Part shown: positions 31,090-43,225 of the stretch, piece by piece
How the letters are laid out: the number at the start of each line of letters is the position of its first letter
Numbering within the stretch: the first letter of the stretch is position 1
From: Sthenelais limicola
Lineage: Eukaryota > Annelida > Polychaeta > Phyllodocida > Sigalionidae
NCBI GenBank assembly: GCA_942159475.1
Contig: OW804094.1
Coordinates: 17,940,067 to 18,004,066, forward strand
Length of the DNA stretch: 64,000 bases
Direction of reading: 5' to 3'
Made by a program: the position numbers and the translations under genes
The notes under the pieces: model-generated
What the model was told of the DNA's origin: nothing
Database searches by the model: none
What the model saw: the letters and a program-made list of their open reading frames with translations, nothing else

Positions 31090-33828
31090 AGCTGATACTA
31101 GTGCAACAAATCTAAATGTGTCTGGTGTGTGCATGCATAGTATAGCTCATGATAGCTGCTAATGCATTTTCAATCTCACAATCTCATATATTAATTAACA
31201 TGCATGTGACCGACCTGTTCTGTTTTCTGACCAGTAAGTCTTTCATGAGGCAAAAATATATAAGAATTTCAGCCAAAATTCTAGAATGTTACCTAATTAT
31301 TTTTCACTCCCACTCCATGAAAAGGCAGTGAGTGTCAGATTAGCCGAGCTTCCCTGAGCATACGTACCCAAGCCGCCTGATGAGGCTAACTCTTGTGACC
31401 TACAACTTTATAGACCTTTCCAAGGGACCTAGCTACCATACAAAGCACAACCTCTATATATGAGGTGTGCAGGGCAGTCCATAGGTGCCCGGCGTGGCTC
31501 ACTGTCGGACTGACACCTGTCTAAAGAGCCTGTATATCCAACACCATGGGCTGATGCAATACCACACCCTTCCCGACAGGCACTGAGTGCAATTGAGTGT
31601 GATGGCACTGGGATCATTTTGTGATTGGCCGCAAACCAGTGGAGTGTGATACTTATGGCTTTGAATCACAGTGAAATGGACATCCCATTAGCAACCATTA
31701 TGTGAAATCCATTGTGTCTATTTCCTCCCATGTTGTTGGTAGTCTTACACTTGTGTTGGATTAAGTTGTTATTCATATTCATATATACTTATATTAAAGA
31801 TGTGTTACTCAACCAATTTATCTACAAATAAAATGTTTTCTTCAAAAGTCAATAATATGGGTGTGATCTCAATTGCGCATATGATGCGCATTCAAAATCG
31901 CGTCTAAATACTCATCATATAGATTAAATAAATTTCATTGTTAGCCCCAAACAGTATGCAAAGATTTTCCTGCAAAAAAATCCAGTGTGTCATTATTTAC
32001 ATTCATGATGGTTGCCACTAGATATACAGGTCTAATACATTATCTAGTGTGATATGAAAGGAATTTCTATGGCGCCAATAGTGCCAAAGATATTGCTTAA
32101 ATTAAGATGAAAACATGAATGGATATCAAAGTTAATAATGGATTTTCTTTAAAAAATAGTGACCATTATGTATTCATTAGTGATGTTGTGTGTATGGGCG
32201 GGAGTGGTTTCCATACTAGGGTTATTCTCAGGTAACATCACACCTTGCCTGCCACCTCCACCTCTTGCTGCCCTCGTGGCTACAGCTTTTCACACTTGTA
32301 GCCAGTGGTGGTGCAGTTGTGAGTTGGTCATGACACAAGTTCAAGGAATATTATGTGAGGAAATAAAAAAAATCAGAGACGTTGTGGGCTATTAACTTGT
32401 ATCTAAATATGAGTAATTCTCCCAAACGGGCAGCATTTGGTTTCAGGGGGTAGTTTTTTTGGAAAAAATAAAATTCGTTGAATCTCTACAATAGTCGACA
32501 TACATATAGCAGGGATTATCAGCATAAGTCAGACACATTTTGGGAAGGCTGTGACAAATATTTCGATTCCTACGCTATGCAATAAATACCTTCATTTTTG
32601 CCTATTATTTTGCCTTATTTCGGCAATATTTCACCCAATTTATGAATGATTTAATGGGAATTACCCATGCAGTAATTCGTCTAGCAGAATTAAATGATAA
32701 TTCAGAGCTAGAGAATCGATGTTGGCCGGTAAAACAGTGCCATGGATGTGACCAGAAGTTCGACTGCATTTTTGCCAAATATTCATTTTATTTCTAAGCA
32801 ATTACTGTGCCAAAATAGAGCCATCTCTTCATTTTTGTGACCATCACCATCCGTGATGCAATGTATTTGAGAGTATATTTCCAACAGATTTCATACCTAA
32901 GATGCGCAGTTTCAGGGTTTAGAAGAGTACGATATAGAGCACCTATACTAGGCATTTCATTTCATTTCAATGACCCTTCCAAAAATACCCATTTGAAACC
33001 GTTTCATGAGAATCGACCTCTGAACTATGTCTTGTTGAAAAAGGTGGATGTCTGGTTTTCAAAAGTCAATAATATGGGTGCAATCTAAATTGCGCATAAA
33101 ATGCGCATTAAAAATCTTGTCTAAATACTCATTATTTCATTGTCAGCAGGTGGCGCAACAGGTAATTTAACTGGGGTGCATTTACAATTTCTTTTACAAT
33201 GAAAGTGCAGCTAATACACTTATGTAGCAATTATACATTATATATGCTCCTAACTATTTGATTAGACACGTTACAAGTAATATCTTAAGATAGTTCATTA
33301 GTGTAATTTATGTTTTTAATTTTAAAACAGGTAATAATCCAAACACCCCATATAACTGCATACAGAAATGGTATGGGTGCTATGAGTGCTCTGTAGCCGT
33401 TGTATACACACTAACTTCACCTACAGGTAGCTAAACCGGCTGTCTTTGTGAAGTGGAAAGAGATCTTAAATAATTGATGGATTACCATGGAGAATTAATT
33501 ATGAGTAATTCTGAATGATATTATTCTACACTAAAAAGCCATACAATAAGGTGAAAGTTGTGCATGAAATATTCTGCCCAAATGCCATAAGAATTTGCTG
33601 ATTTTTGCACTAATATTGCGTTATAGCCATAGCGTGATCATTGCGCAATAATTGCGCAATAATTATTGCGTGAAAAGCGTCCACTCTCATCACAGAACTA
33701 TGGCGAGATGATTGCGCATTAAAAATCGCGTAGAATCGCGTTCATTTGCCCGTCGGGTTGCATGCATGCTACGGGTGCATTCGGGTATGCATTCAGGTAA
33801 ACTAGGTCACAGTGACCTAGAAATTAGC
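31090..33828. other. Intergenic, two diverged repeat copies, no gene
   Basis: A block with TTGCGCAT, ATGCGCATT and TCTAAATACTCAT at 31850-31925 recurs at 33060-33140, and related GCGCAATAATTGCGCAATAATT motifs lie at 33640-33740. Short open frames here show no domain. Confidence 0.5.
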
Positions 33829-33830
33829 TG

Positions 33831-35190
33831 AACTCCAAACCATCCTTACTAGGCAGGCCCTCTATTCCCCCAATGAGTTACTCCAAACCATCCTCCCTAG
33901 GCAGGCCCTCTATTCCCCAATGAGTTACTCCATACATCCTCCCTAGGCAGGCCCTCTATTCCCCAATGAGTTACTTCAAACCATCCTCCCTAGGCAGGCC
34001 CTCTATTCCCCAATGAGTTACTCCATACATCCTCCCTAGGCAGGCCCTCTATTCCCCAATGAGTTACTCCAAACCATCCTTACTAGGCAGGCCCTCTATT
34101 CCCCAATGAGTTACTCCAAACCATCCTCCCTAGGCAGGCCCTCTATTCCGCAATGTGTTACTCCAAACCATCCTCCCTAGGCAGGCCCTCTATTCCCCAA
34201 TGTGTTACTCCAAACCATCCTCCCTAGGCAGGCCCTCTATTCCCCAATGAGTTACTCCAAACCATCCTCCCTAGGCAGGCCCTCTATTCCCCCAATGAGT
34301 TACTCCAAACCATCCTCCCTAGGCAGGCCCTCTATTCCCCCAATGAGTTACTCCAAACCATCCTCCCTAGGCAGGCCCTCTATTCCCCAATGAGTTACTT
34401 CAAACCATCCTCCCTAGGCAGGCCCTCTATTCCCCAATGAGTTACTCCATACATCCTCCCTAGGCAGGCCCTCTATTCCCCAATGAGTTACTTCAAACCA
34501 TCCTCCCTAGGCAGGCCCTCTATTCCCCAATGAGTTACTCCATACATCCTCCCTAGGCAGGCCCTCTATTCCCCAATGAGTTACTCCAAACCATCCTTAC
34601 TAGGCAGGCCCTCTATTCCCCAATGAGTTACTCCAAACCATCCTCCCTAGGCAGGCCCTCTATTCCGCAATGTGTTACTCCAAACCATCCTCCCTAGGCA
34701 GGCCCTCTATTCCCCAATGAGTTACTCCAAACCATCCTCCCTAGGCAGGCCCTCTATTCCGCAATGAGTTACTCCAAACCATTCTCCCTAGGCAGGCCCT
34801 CTATTCCCCAATGAGTTACTCCAAACCATCCTCCCTAGGCAGGCCCTCTATTCCCCAATGAGTTACTCCAAACCATCCTCCCAAGGCAGGCCCTCTATTC
34901 CCCAATGAGTTACTCCAAACCATCCTCCCTAGGCAGACCCTCTATTCCCCAATGTGTTACTCCAAACCATCCTCCCTAGGCAGGCCCTCTATATCCCAAT
35001 GAGTTACTCCAAACCATCCTCCCTAGGCAGACCCTCTATATCCCAATGAGTTACTCCAAACCATCCTCCCTAGGCAGACCCTCTATTCCCCAATGTGTTA
35101 CTCCAAACCATCCTCCCTAGGCAGACCCTCTATTCCCCAATGTGTTACTCCAAACCATCCTCCCTAGGCAGGCCCTCTATATCCCGAATG
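33831..35190. repeat. 47-bp minisatellite with 517-bp higher-order structure
   Basis: About 29 units of CAATGAGTTACTCCAAACC plus CATCCTCCCTAGGCAGGCCC and CTCTATTCC make the array. Variant units recur at a fixed offset: CATACATCC at 33931 and 34448, CCATCCTTACTAGG at 34074 and 34591, and TTCCGCAATGTG at 34148 and 34665. Each pair is 517 bp apart, equal to 11 units. The array decays after 35190 into GAGTAACTCCATACT repeats. Confidence 0.95.
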
Positions 35191-35387
35191 AGTAACTCCA
35201 TACTGAGTAACTCCATACTGAGTTACTCCATACTAGGCATAGAGCAGAGAGCAATGGAGAGGATGCAAACTGCATATGGGAGGATGCAACAAACCAGAGA
35301 CCCTTGATGGAGAGTCTCTGAACAAACTTCCCAGGGTATTGTGATAAGACTGGGGTACCTACTCGTTTACTTTACTATAAATAATAG

Positions 35388-35580
35388 GGGATTTCATAGG
35401 CCGCCATGTTGAATCTTGATTCAGGGATTATGGGAGTTGTATGTCAGTGTAAAAATTAGAGAAAACATGCAATGTTCATCATGGAATATACATCAGTCTT
35501 CGAATGTATGATTATTGCCACATTATATGATAGGACAAGTCTTTATCTTTCCCATCATGCATTTGTGATCCATTTTATCG
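35388..35580. mobile_element. Truncated copy of the AATAGGGG TIR element
   Basis: Starts AATAGGGGATTTCATAGGCCG with CATGTTGAATCTTGA, matching one end of 41837-42183; the other end is missing. Confidence 0.7.
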
Positions 35581-35789
35581 ATTAATAGTATCGATTAATA
35601 TTAGGCCCGGAGCTGAAACACAGATGTGCAACACGGGCCACTAGACACTGGAAAGAACATCTATATAGGCAAGAACTGCAACATACATATAGCATACTTA
35701 ATGTATCGTGCAAGATCGTGTGCATGAAGTCTAAAAAAACTAACTTTGAATTTAAACCTGAAACTTGAAAGATATTAAAATGTGTATTA

Positions 35790-36300
35790 ATATTCAATTT
35801 GCCTATTACTTCATGAGTATATCATGTCATATGAAATTGATCTCAATAAAACTTATTTTAAAAACAATAAGACTATGATAAGTTTGTATTTAGGCCCTTG
35901 TCAACAAGGCGGATTCTCATGTGATTGCCCTTCATTGGATTTCGAGATATCTTTAAATTTGAAAGAATTAGATCAAACAGATTCTAATAATAGTATGGGA
36001 CATCAGTTTTTAATCATTTTTTCTATATTTTAAGTTTTATATTTATATTTTTGAAAAAAAAGTTTACAATATTTCTGGGTTGACATTTACTAGGAAAGTT
36101 GCTTAATATACTCCAAAGGATGACCTTGGAAAAGCATGGATATATTTAACACACTGTCTTGAAATTTGATACATGTATTTGTGCCACACACAGCGGTAAT
36201 TAAACCCAAGAAATGAAAACATTCCTACGAAGAAATCTTGTGAATAAACCACTTAAAATATCATTTTGGGGACTTGTGATTCATTTTCCTGGAACAACAC
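35790..36300. mobile_element. MITE family 2 copy, degenerate
   Basis: Internal blocks ATTTCGAGATATC, GATCAAACAGATTC and ACTTGTGATTCATTTTCC are recognisable; the left TIR is lost. Confidence 0.6.
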
Positions 36301-36462
36301 AAGTGACAGCCATTTATTTATCTGCACTTTAACATGAGGAGTTAATGCCCTCCATTTATTTACGCTTTATCTTGTCGCTGTCATGACCTGTCAATCAAAC
36401 ATGATTATACTCATACAGCTGACGTAAGCTTATTTAAAGATGCATTCTCAGCTAATGGGTTA

Positions 36463-37017
36463 AAGGGTCAGTAAACGGGTTCATAGTCACTTTTAGGACA
36501 ACAAACTTCATGCCGCCATAAATACAACATCCAAGTATCAATTTTTTTACCTCCATTTATGTCTAACTTATAGTCACTTACAGGCCCGAATTGAGAAAGC
36601 TTACTTGAAAAGGTCTGTTTAGCACAAGAGGGCACTGAGAGTGCTGTGTGACGTCATAGAGGCGCGCCAGAAATGTACATAATATCCCTACCTTCCCCCC
36701 CAATCTCACAGCAATTGAAGCAGTTATGCAATACAGCTAATACCTATTCAAGAACCAGTCATGAGAGCAATTATGAGAGTTGTTTATTATGTTCATTGCA
36801 TGTACATTTCTAGATTGGTGCACCTTTATGACGTAGGCAAACAGTGGTGCCTTGAATGGAGTGTTAAAATGTGGAACTACGTTTTCACTCATTTAAATGG
36901 GTAAAACTCACTAAATAATAACTTGGATTAAGTAAAACCGGGGTGGTTACATTTCAATAATAGCAAGTAAATGGATTTGCTCATAATATTTGGGGGGTTA
37001 CTGACACTTTAAGTTGG
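36463..37017. mobile_element. TIR element of about 555 bp
   Basis: GGTTAAAGGGTCAGTAAAC faces GTTACTGACACTTTAAG. The TIRs are short (~17 bp) and imperfect. There is no coding frame. Confidence 0.55.
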
Positions 37018-37023
37018 GTTAAG

Positions 37024-37254
37024 TAAATGTACAATTCAACTTCGCCAATCCTCTCAAATAACCCGAATTTCAGACGAAAATGAAGTTTAAAATAAAATTC
37101 AACCTAACCAAACAGATTGCTAGAATCAATGTAATGCCTATTATACTCAAATTTACCTAGTATTGACCATTTTTTGGTCTAATTTAGCAGAATTTACTAA
37201 ATGTATAAGAGCTGCCAATTCTACATTTTCTAAAAATCTGACCCTATTACAACA
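37024..37254 (-). mobile_element. MITE family 1 copy
   Basis: The left end is diverged (GTAAATGTACAATTC); the right end AAAAATCTGACCC is intact. Confidence 0.8.
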
Positions 37255-37283
37255 AAATAAATCCTACCAAATTCCCTCATATT

Positions 37284-37480
37284 ATGATGTATAGGACTGG
37301 TTTTATCAATATTTTGCTGCTGCTATATGTTTATACCAGAGTTACACATATTGTGACTTGTAGGACTGAATCTTTCAATATTCTGCTGCTGTTATATGTT
37401 TATACAAGAGTTACACAAATTATGACTTACAGGACTGAATCTATCAATATTTTGCTGCTGTTATATGTTATACAAGAAGT
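37284..37480. repeat. 69-bp tandem repeat, about three units
   Basis: Units contain GGACTGAAT, TCAATATTCTGCTGCTG, TTATATGTTTATAC and AAGAGTTACAC. Two units of the same minisatellite lie at about 51545-51670, inside an oxidase gene intron. Confidence 0.85.
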
Positions 37481-37788
37481 TGAAGTTGAATCGGCCGAGA
37501 GGAAACGACCACCGGTGAGCGATAATGAGTCCTGTTGCAAAAGATATAAGTCCTGTCAAATGCCATTTAGAACAGAACAAAAAATAGAAAATCTTTAGTT
37601 TTTGACCAATTTTAACTGCGAGTGCAGCTGTAATTCATATATTAGACTAACACCAAGTCTCTTAGGGACTGTTCATTTTTAATCATTTAATCATTTTAAT
37701 CATTTTTAATTTTTTTTGCACAGACTGTGAAGGGACCCCCACCTTTTTATGCGCAGACTCTAAAAGTGTGGGGCGGGGGCATCTTTAC

Positions 37789-39720
37789 TCAATTCAATTC
37801 AATTCAATTCAATAATTCTTTATTGCTGATGTTTTTACAATAAGGTGGACCAACAATCTAAGTAAACATGTGTTTAGTTAGTTCTTCCATTGGATGCCTG
37901 AATTTTGTTTTGAGTTTTCTTTTGTTACTCTATTTGCACTACAGTGTTCTATGGTTACTACAAGGTTATACAATGAAATGACAATATGGATGAAATGGGG
38001 TATGGGTTTATGGGTATTATACATATGGTGTCATCCCTGTGGATGGTTCCAGTAAGTATTGCCTTATTGGCAGAATCTCTGATAATCGATTAATTCAGGT
38101 GAAGTACATTTAAGTATTGTGCAGCTCAGGTGGTATGGTATCTGGGACGGGGTGTTGCACTAAAACAAGTTACCTCACTCGGCCCAGGGTAAAGTAAAGA
38201 GAGAGAGATAGTTGGGGCATGGATAAGGTACTAGAACAAGTTGCCTTTCCATGCACCCGACACCCCCAAGGGGGGTGGGTGGGGGGTACAGTCACCAGGG
38301 ATGTGATTCAGGGTGTGTGTTAGTGTTTTGGTTTATGCAGGTCTAAAGGGCGATAGGGTTTTTTCTGTGTATTTTTTGAAAGCATGCTTGTCCTCAATTT
38401 TGTGCGCCTCGGTGTGGAGTTCATTCCATCGTTTTTGGCATTTGTAGATCATTGAATTATTGATTTTGGTTAATTTTGACGTTAGGACTAAAAGGTTTTT
38501 CCTACCAGGGGCATGGCTCCTGGTGGCTAGTTTTTTGTTGTCTAAATTGTCTGGATTTTGTGCAAGGTAGAAAGACATATCCAAGATGTGTTTATCCCTA
38601 CGTGCCTGTAGGGGCCAAACGTTTAGTATTTTGTGTTCATTGTCAACGTTCTCATATTTTGTTTTATTGAAAATTATTCTGAGGGCTCTATTCTGTTGTG
38701 ATTGCAGTTTCTGTAATATTGATTTGGGGGCAGAGTCATATATAAAGTCGCAGAAGTCTAAATTTGGAAGAATGGCCATTTTATATAGATCATGTTTGGC
38801 TTTGGTTGTTAATGATTCCCTCGCCCTGTAGAGTAGCCTGATTTTTGCGTTTACTAGGTTAAGGGTATTTTTTGTGTGTGTTTTGAAGGTTAGTTGGTTG
38901 TCGAGTGTAAAGCCAAGGTATTTGTATTCGTGTACGTGTTCCAGGGTCGTTTGTCCTAGAGTCAAGTCCTTGGCAAGAGACATTTGGTTTTTCAGGGCCG
39001 TGTGAGATAGGGCAAAGGATATGATTTTACATTTTGTTGTGTTGAGTGATAATTTGTTTACTGTGCACCAGGAGTGTACATTATTCAGGTCTTGTTGTAA
39101 ATTGTGATGTAGGTTATTGTTGTCTTTGTTGTTGTAAAATAGAACGGTATCATCCGCATAATGCTGGATGTGGGCGTGTTTGACCACTGAGTGTAGGTCA
39201 TTGATGTATATTGTGAATAGTATCGGGCCCAGTATTGTCCCCTGGGGTACTCCATAGGTGACTGTACCTTCTTTAGAGTTTAGACCATTTAGCTGCACAA
39301 TTTGTTTTCTTTCCGACAGGTAGTTTTTGAACCAGAGTTGCTCCATACCCTGTATTCCGTAGACTGCCAGTTTGTCTAGAAGAGTCTGGTGGTGAACTGT
39401 ATCAAAGGCTTTACTAAAGTCCAGAAATACTGTTTTGTTCATGAGTTTGGAATTTAAATCTGTGTAAATTTTCTTAAGAAATCAGTTTGGGCTTGTTGTA
39501 TTGAGTGGTCAGATCTAAATCCATATTGTGATTTGTTGAATAGTTGATTAGATTCGAAGTGGTTATTGATTTGTCCCTGTACTGTTTTCTCTAATATTTT
39601 TGCTGGCAGTGAGATACAGGATATGGGCCTGTAGTTATTACATGACATTTTCTCTCCTGTTTTGTATATGGGGGAGACTCTGGCTACCTTGAAAGAAGGA
39701 GGATTACTCAGAACTACAAT
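37789..39720 (-). mobile_element. 5'-truncated non-LTR retrotransposon (Jockey/CR1-like)
   Basis: The reverse transcriptase lies at 38333-39720. The 3' UTR follows, ending CAATAAAGAATTATTG and an AATTG microsatellite tail (37789-37813). The poly-unit tail in place of an LTR and the 5' loss are typical of target-primed LINE insertion. No endonuclease remains. Confidence 0.88.
38333..39720 (-). pseudogene. LINE reverse transcriptase, 5' truncated with one frameshift
   Basis: The upstream part (39720-39454) reads FKVARVSPIYKTGEKMS, NNYRPISCISLPAKILEK and QYGFRSDHSIQQA. A single-base frame change near 39460-39480 separates it from the main part (39442-38333, 369 residues), which has FLDFSKAFDTV, GVPQGTILGPILF and the YADDT catalytic motif, then a C-terminal stretch with NPDNLDNKKLATRSHAPGRK. 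These are standard motifs of Jockey/CR1-type LINE polymerases. The missing N-terminal endonuclease and the frameshift make it inactive as it stands. Confidence 0.9.
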
Positions 39721-41836
39721 GATGTATAGGGGGTCATGACATTTTGTACAAACTTTCAGGGGGGTCCAAGACATTTTGCAGAAGACTTTAAGGGGAGTCA
39801 TACAATTTTGCACAAGACTTTTTCGCAAATTCTCCACCCCCACCCCACCCCTAGTGATTAATTATGAACATTCCCTTAGCCTATTTCATTCAGCACATCC
39901 GCCTCAAATGGGTCATCTATTATTTTTTTTATTTTTTTTAACCATTGAAAAACAAAGACGTGCACAAGTCTATTCATGGGCCAGGGCCAAAATAAAGTTT
40001 ATAAACAATTCCATGATTTCTTCTTTTTTGATTAAACGCTGGCATTAACCTTTAAATCCACAGAGTATGAGAGGAGATTTATGCCGCAGCCAGTTAGCAT
40101 TGATTCGTTAAATATTATCTCATCCATTCTTCAAATACCAAAATATTTTTATTTAGTTGGTAAATAAAACCAGGATAATCAATTACAAACTTGACGTCTT
40201 ATCAAAAGTCTGTTGACCCAGTAATTAGCAGCTTATCATGTCATATCACACCACCTCGACCTCTACATATAGGGCATGTGTACTTGGTTTTATAATATTT
40301 TACATTGTATGATGAAGCTGAAACCGTGGAACTTTTCATGAACATTTGAATCTTGAGTACATCCATTTGTAATGTGTTACAGGATAATGAGTCACAAGTC
40401 GCAAAAAACTTAAATTTTTCTGATGCTATTTCACAAGAAGACTTGCTCAAAATGTTTTTATTTGTGGTATGTTTAGTTTCTAATGTCATCCTATGGGGCA
40501 CATTCAACTACTTTGCTGGTAATTACCTCACTCCGAAATATCACCAACTTTTTTCAAACATAAATATATCAAACATAAAATATAGAAACACTTCTTAGAT
40601 GTACTTCATGTTTACCATCATTGGAATCGGCTTGATCTCATCTTTTCAAATATGATGATATCTCACAATCAATTTTTTGCGACTTCTGACTAATTTTCCT
40701 GTCACATATGATTTATTTCTAAGAATTTCTTGAACTTTGCACCACAATTTATTCCTCAAATTCCTCGTATTCCTCAAATTGTAAAGGTTAAATTAAAAGG
40801 TTATCACCATACGTTTCCCGTCTAGATATTGATTGACGAAAAAGTAAATATTGTCTGTGGCTCTATTTTAGAAGGTTTGAGTGATTAGAAGAGATGATGT
40901 CATCTCCTTCACATGCCGATCTGTCTGGTCTGATGTCTGAACATTAATCAATGTCTTGAGATATCCCCAGACTTTGTTCACTTTTACCTTCACAATTCCT
41001 GTGCCAATAATTAAGGATAGCAATTACATATGACGGCTGATTCTTTTTGGGCCTATATGTGTGACATTTCCAGAAATGCACAATTCACATTCAGAAACCC
41101 TCCCAAATAACACGAATTTATTCCTGTAACATATCACCTACTATAATAATGTTTACATGTACATGTTTGATGCAAATACGATCTGTTGAGAGTTTACGAA
41201 GAATTATTATTTGAACTTTGAATTAATGGTCATGGAATTGAACAGAAACACAATTCAGAGTTAATATAAAACAATTTTCTGTAGTGTTACATTTATTACT
41301 AAAACCTGCAAGTATTTATATGACGCCCTAATAAAATGTTCAAAATAATCAAAATTACGTATAACTATAAATAATCTTCATTATACTTGACCGTATGGAA
41401 CGCTAAGTCAATTTCAATTCGTTTTCATATCTACCCCTTTTAAGCCTGTTTCGTGTGTCAAATTTAGATAACATCTTTGACATTATCATGATACGTAATT
41501 TAATGATCAAGTTGATAATGATCTAAGCCATATGGTGTCCGCATGTATGACATAACCACCCATGCTTGTAAATTGGAGGCTTGTACAAAGGTTCCCTTCT
41601 CTTTTCCTCAGATATAGTAAATACTGTTTACATGTTATTTAGGTAGAGGAAAACAAATAGATTATTTATCATTACAATATAGTTTCATAACTTAGACTTC
41701 AGCAAAATCCTAAAAATATTGAGGGAGGAAACTATTTTTTGTTAACTTGGAAATATCAACAAAAGCTATATCCCATGCTCGTAGTTACCTTTAGACAATT
41801 GAATAAAATCCCAATGTTCTAAAAAAACAATTCTCT
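39721..41836. other. Intergenic, with a MITE family 2 copy and no gene
   Basis: A family 2 copy lies at about 40370-40708 (TGTGTTACAGGATAATGAGTCACAAG to TTCCTGTCACATATGA). The rest is AT-rich. Two near-duplicate lines at 39745-39830 (TTTTGCA/TTTGTACA with GACTTT) suggest a small tandem decay product. Confidence 0.6.
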
Positions 41837-42183
41837 AATAGGGGATTTGCATAGCCGCCATTTTGAATCTTGAGTTGCATGGAATTATGGGACTTATTGT
41901 ACCATGTAAAATCTATAGAAAACATGCCGTGCTCAGCATGGACTATTTATCAATGCTCTAATCTCAATATCCATGTGTTATACCTGTTTCCATAACATAT
42001 CCCCATCTTTCCCATCATGCATTTGGTTTTCATAGCTCATTTATACAAGCTATGCTAATGGTGAATTTATTCTTGCAATTTTTGATAAAAATGTTGCCAA
42101 ATATTTGTATATCACTTTCAACAGAATCCATCCCATGATGCACTGTAACAGACATGCGCAGTGGCACATGCAAATCCCCTATT
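41837..42183. mobile_element. TIR element with AATAGGGGATTTGCAT ends
   Basis: This 347-bp copy starts AATAGGGGATTTGCATAGCCG and ends CACATGCAAATCCCCTATT. It lies in opposite orientation to the copy at 3181-3523 and shares its interior (CCATCTTTCCCATCATGCATTTGG). Confidence 0.88.
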
Positions 42184-42224
42184 ACTATCAGGACCAGTGC
42201 GAGTAAACCCTTCATAACAGATTT

Positions 42225-42459
42225 GGGTCAGATTTTCAGAAAATGTACAATTCGCCTTCACCAATCCTCTCAAATAACACAGATTTAAGACAAAAATGAG
42301 CTTCAAAATGCAGTTTAACATAACAGAACGGATACTATAAATCAATGCGATACCAAATATACTCAGATATACCAGGTATTCCTCATTTATCAGCAAAATT
42401 TAGCAGAATTTACTAAATGAGTAGAGCTGCCAATTGTACATTTCATGAAATTCTGACCC
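42225..42459 (-). mobile_element. MITE family 1 copy with ATTT target duplication
   Basis: Full copy flanked by ATTT at 42221-42224 and 42460-42463. Confidence 0.9.
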
Positions 42460-42589
42460 ATTTATCAAGCAGATTTTCCAGGTCAGTGATTAGTTCCCAA
42501 GGCCGCCGCTCGTGGTGTGACGATCACCAAAACAAGATAAGGCAGACGCAGGGATCCCACACAACACGTACACACCGACCTCTCCTCCC

Positions 42590-43205
42590 CCTCACCCCAC
42601 ATACACACACATACACACACATACAGCTATACACATTGTATTATTACACACATACACACATATCTGTACAGGTATTTAATACACACACCTCATACACACA
42701 GTCACCTGTCACTGTATAGCTTGGAGACTTGCTCATTTCTGCATTTATTAGGAGGCAAGGCCGGTATATATTGAGAGATATATCCCACTGCTGAGGCCCT
42801 ATCGTACTGTGACTGTGTGGGATGATATACTACTACGGTGGGGTACACCTGATTGTTGTGACCTAACTTTACATTGGCACTTTGGGCCTGCCAACTCTCA
42901 CTCTCTCTTCACCTTTTTACCATTTTTTGGTTTATTCTGGTCATAATTTGTTCTATTTGTCTCACACCACATTATCATTCTTCAATCTCTTTTACCTCTT
43001 CTTTCTTTCTGTGCATTTCTCAAATCTCAGTTAATCACTTCTTTCTGGTTAGTTCTCCTTATTATCTGTCCATTCCTTCTTCTGTCCTTCCCTGTCCTTC
43101 CCTCTGTCCTTCCTTCTGTCCTTCCCTGCCCTTCCCTCTGTCCTTCCCTCTGTCCTCCCTGCCCTTCCGTCTGTCCTTCTTCCCCCTGTCCTACCCTGTC
43201 CGATA
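42590..43205. repeat. Microsatellites upstream of the oxidase gene
   Basis: ACACAT-type repeats lie at 42595-42705. A CCTTCCCTCTGTCCTT-type pyrimidine tract lies at 43080-43200, ending about 25 bp before the oxidase ATG. It probably falls in the 5' UTR or core promoter. Confidence 0.75.
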
Positions 43206-43225
43206 CACCCCCACCGCACCTCAGA

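Noticed and set aside
33831..35190. CRISPR-like regular repeat
   Set aside because: Units abut without unique spacers, the context is animal, and the array is a head-to-tail minisatellite.
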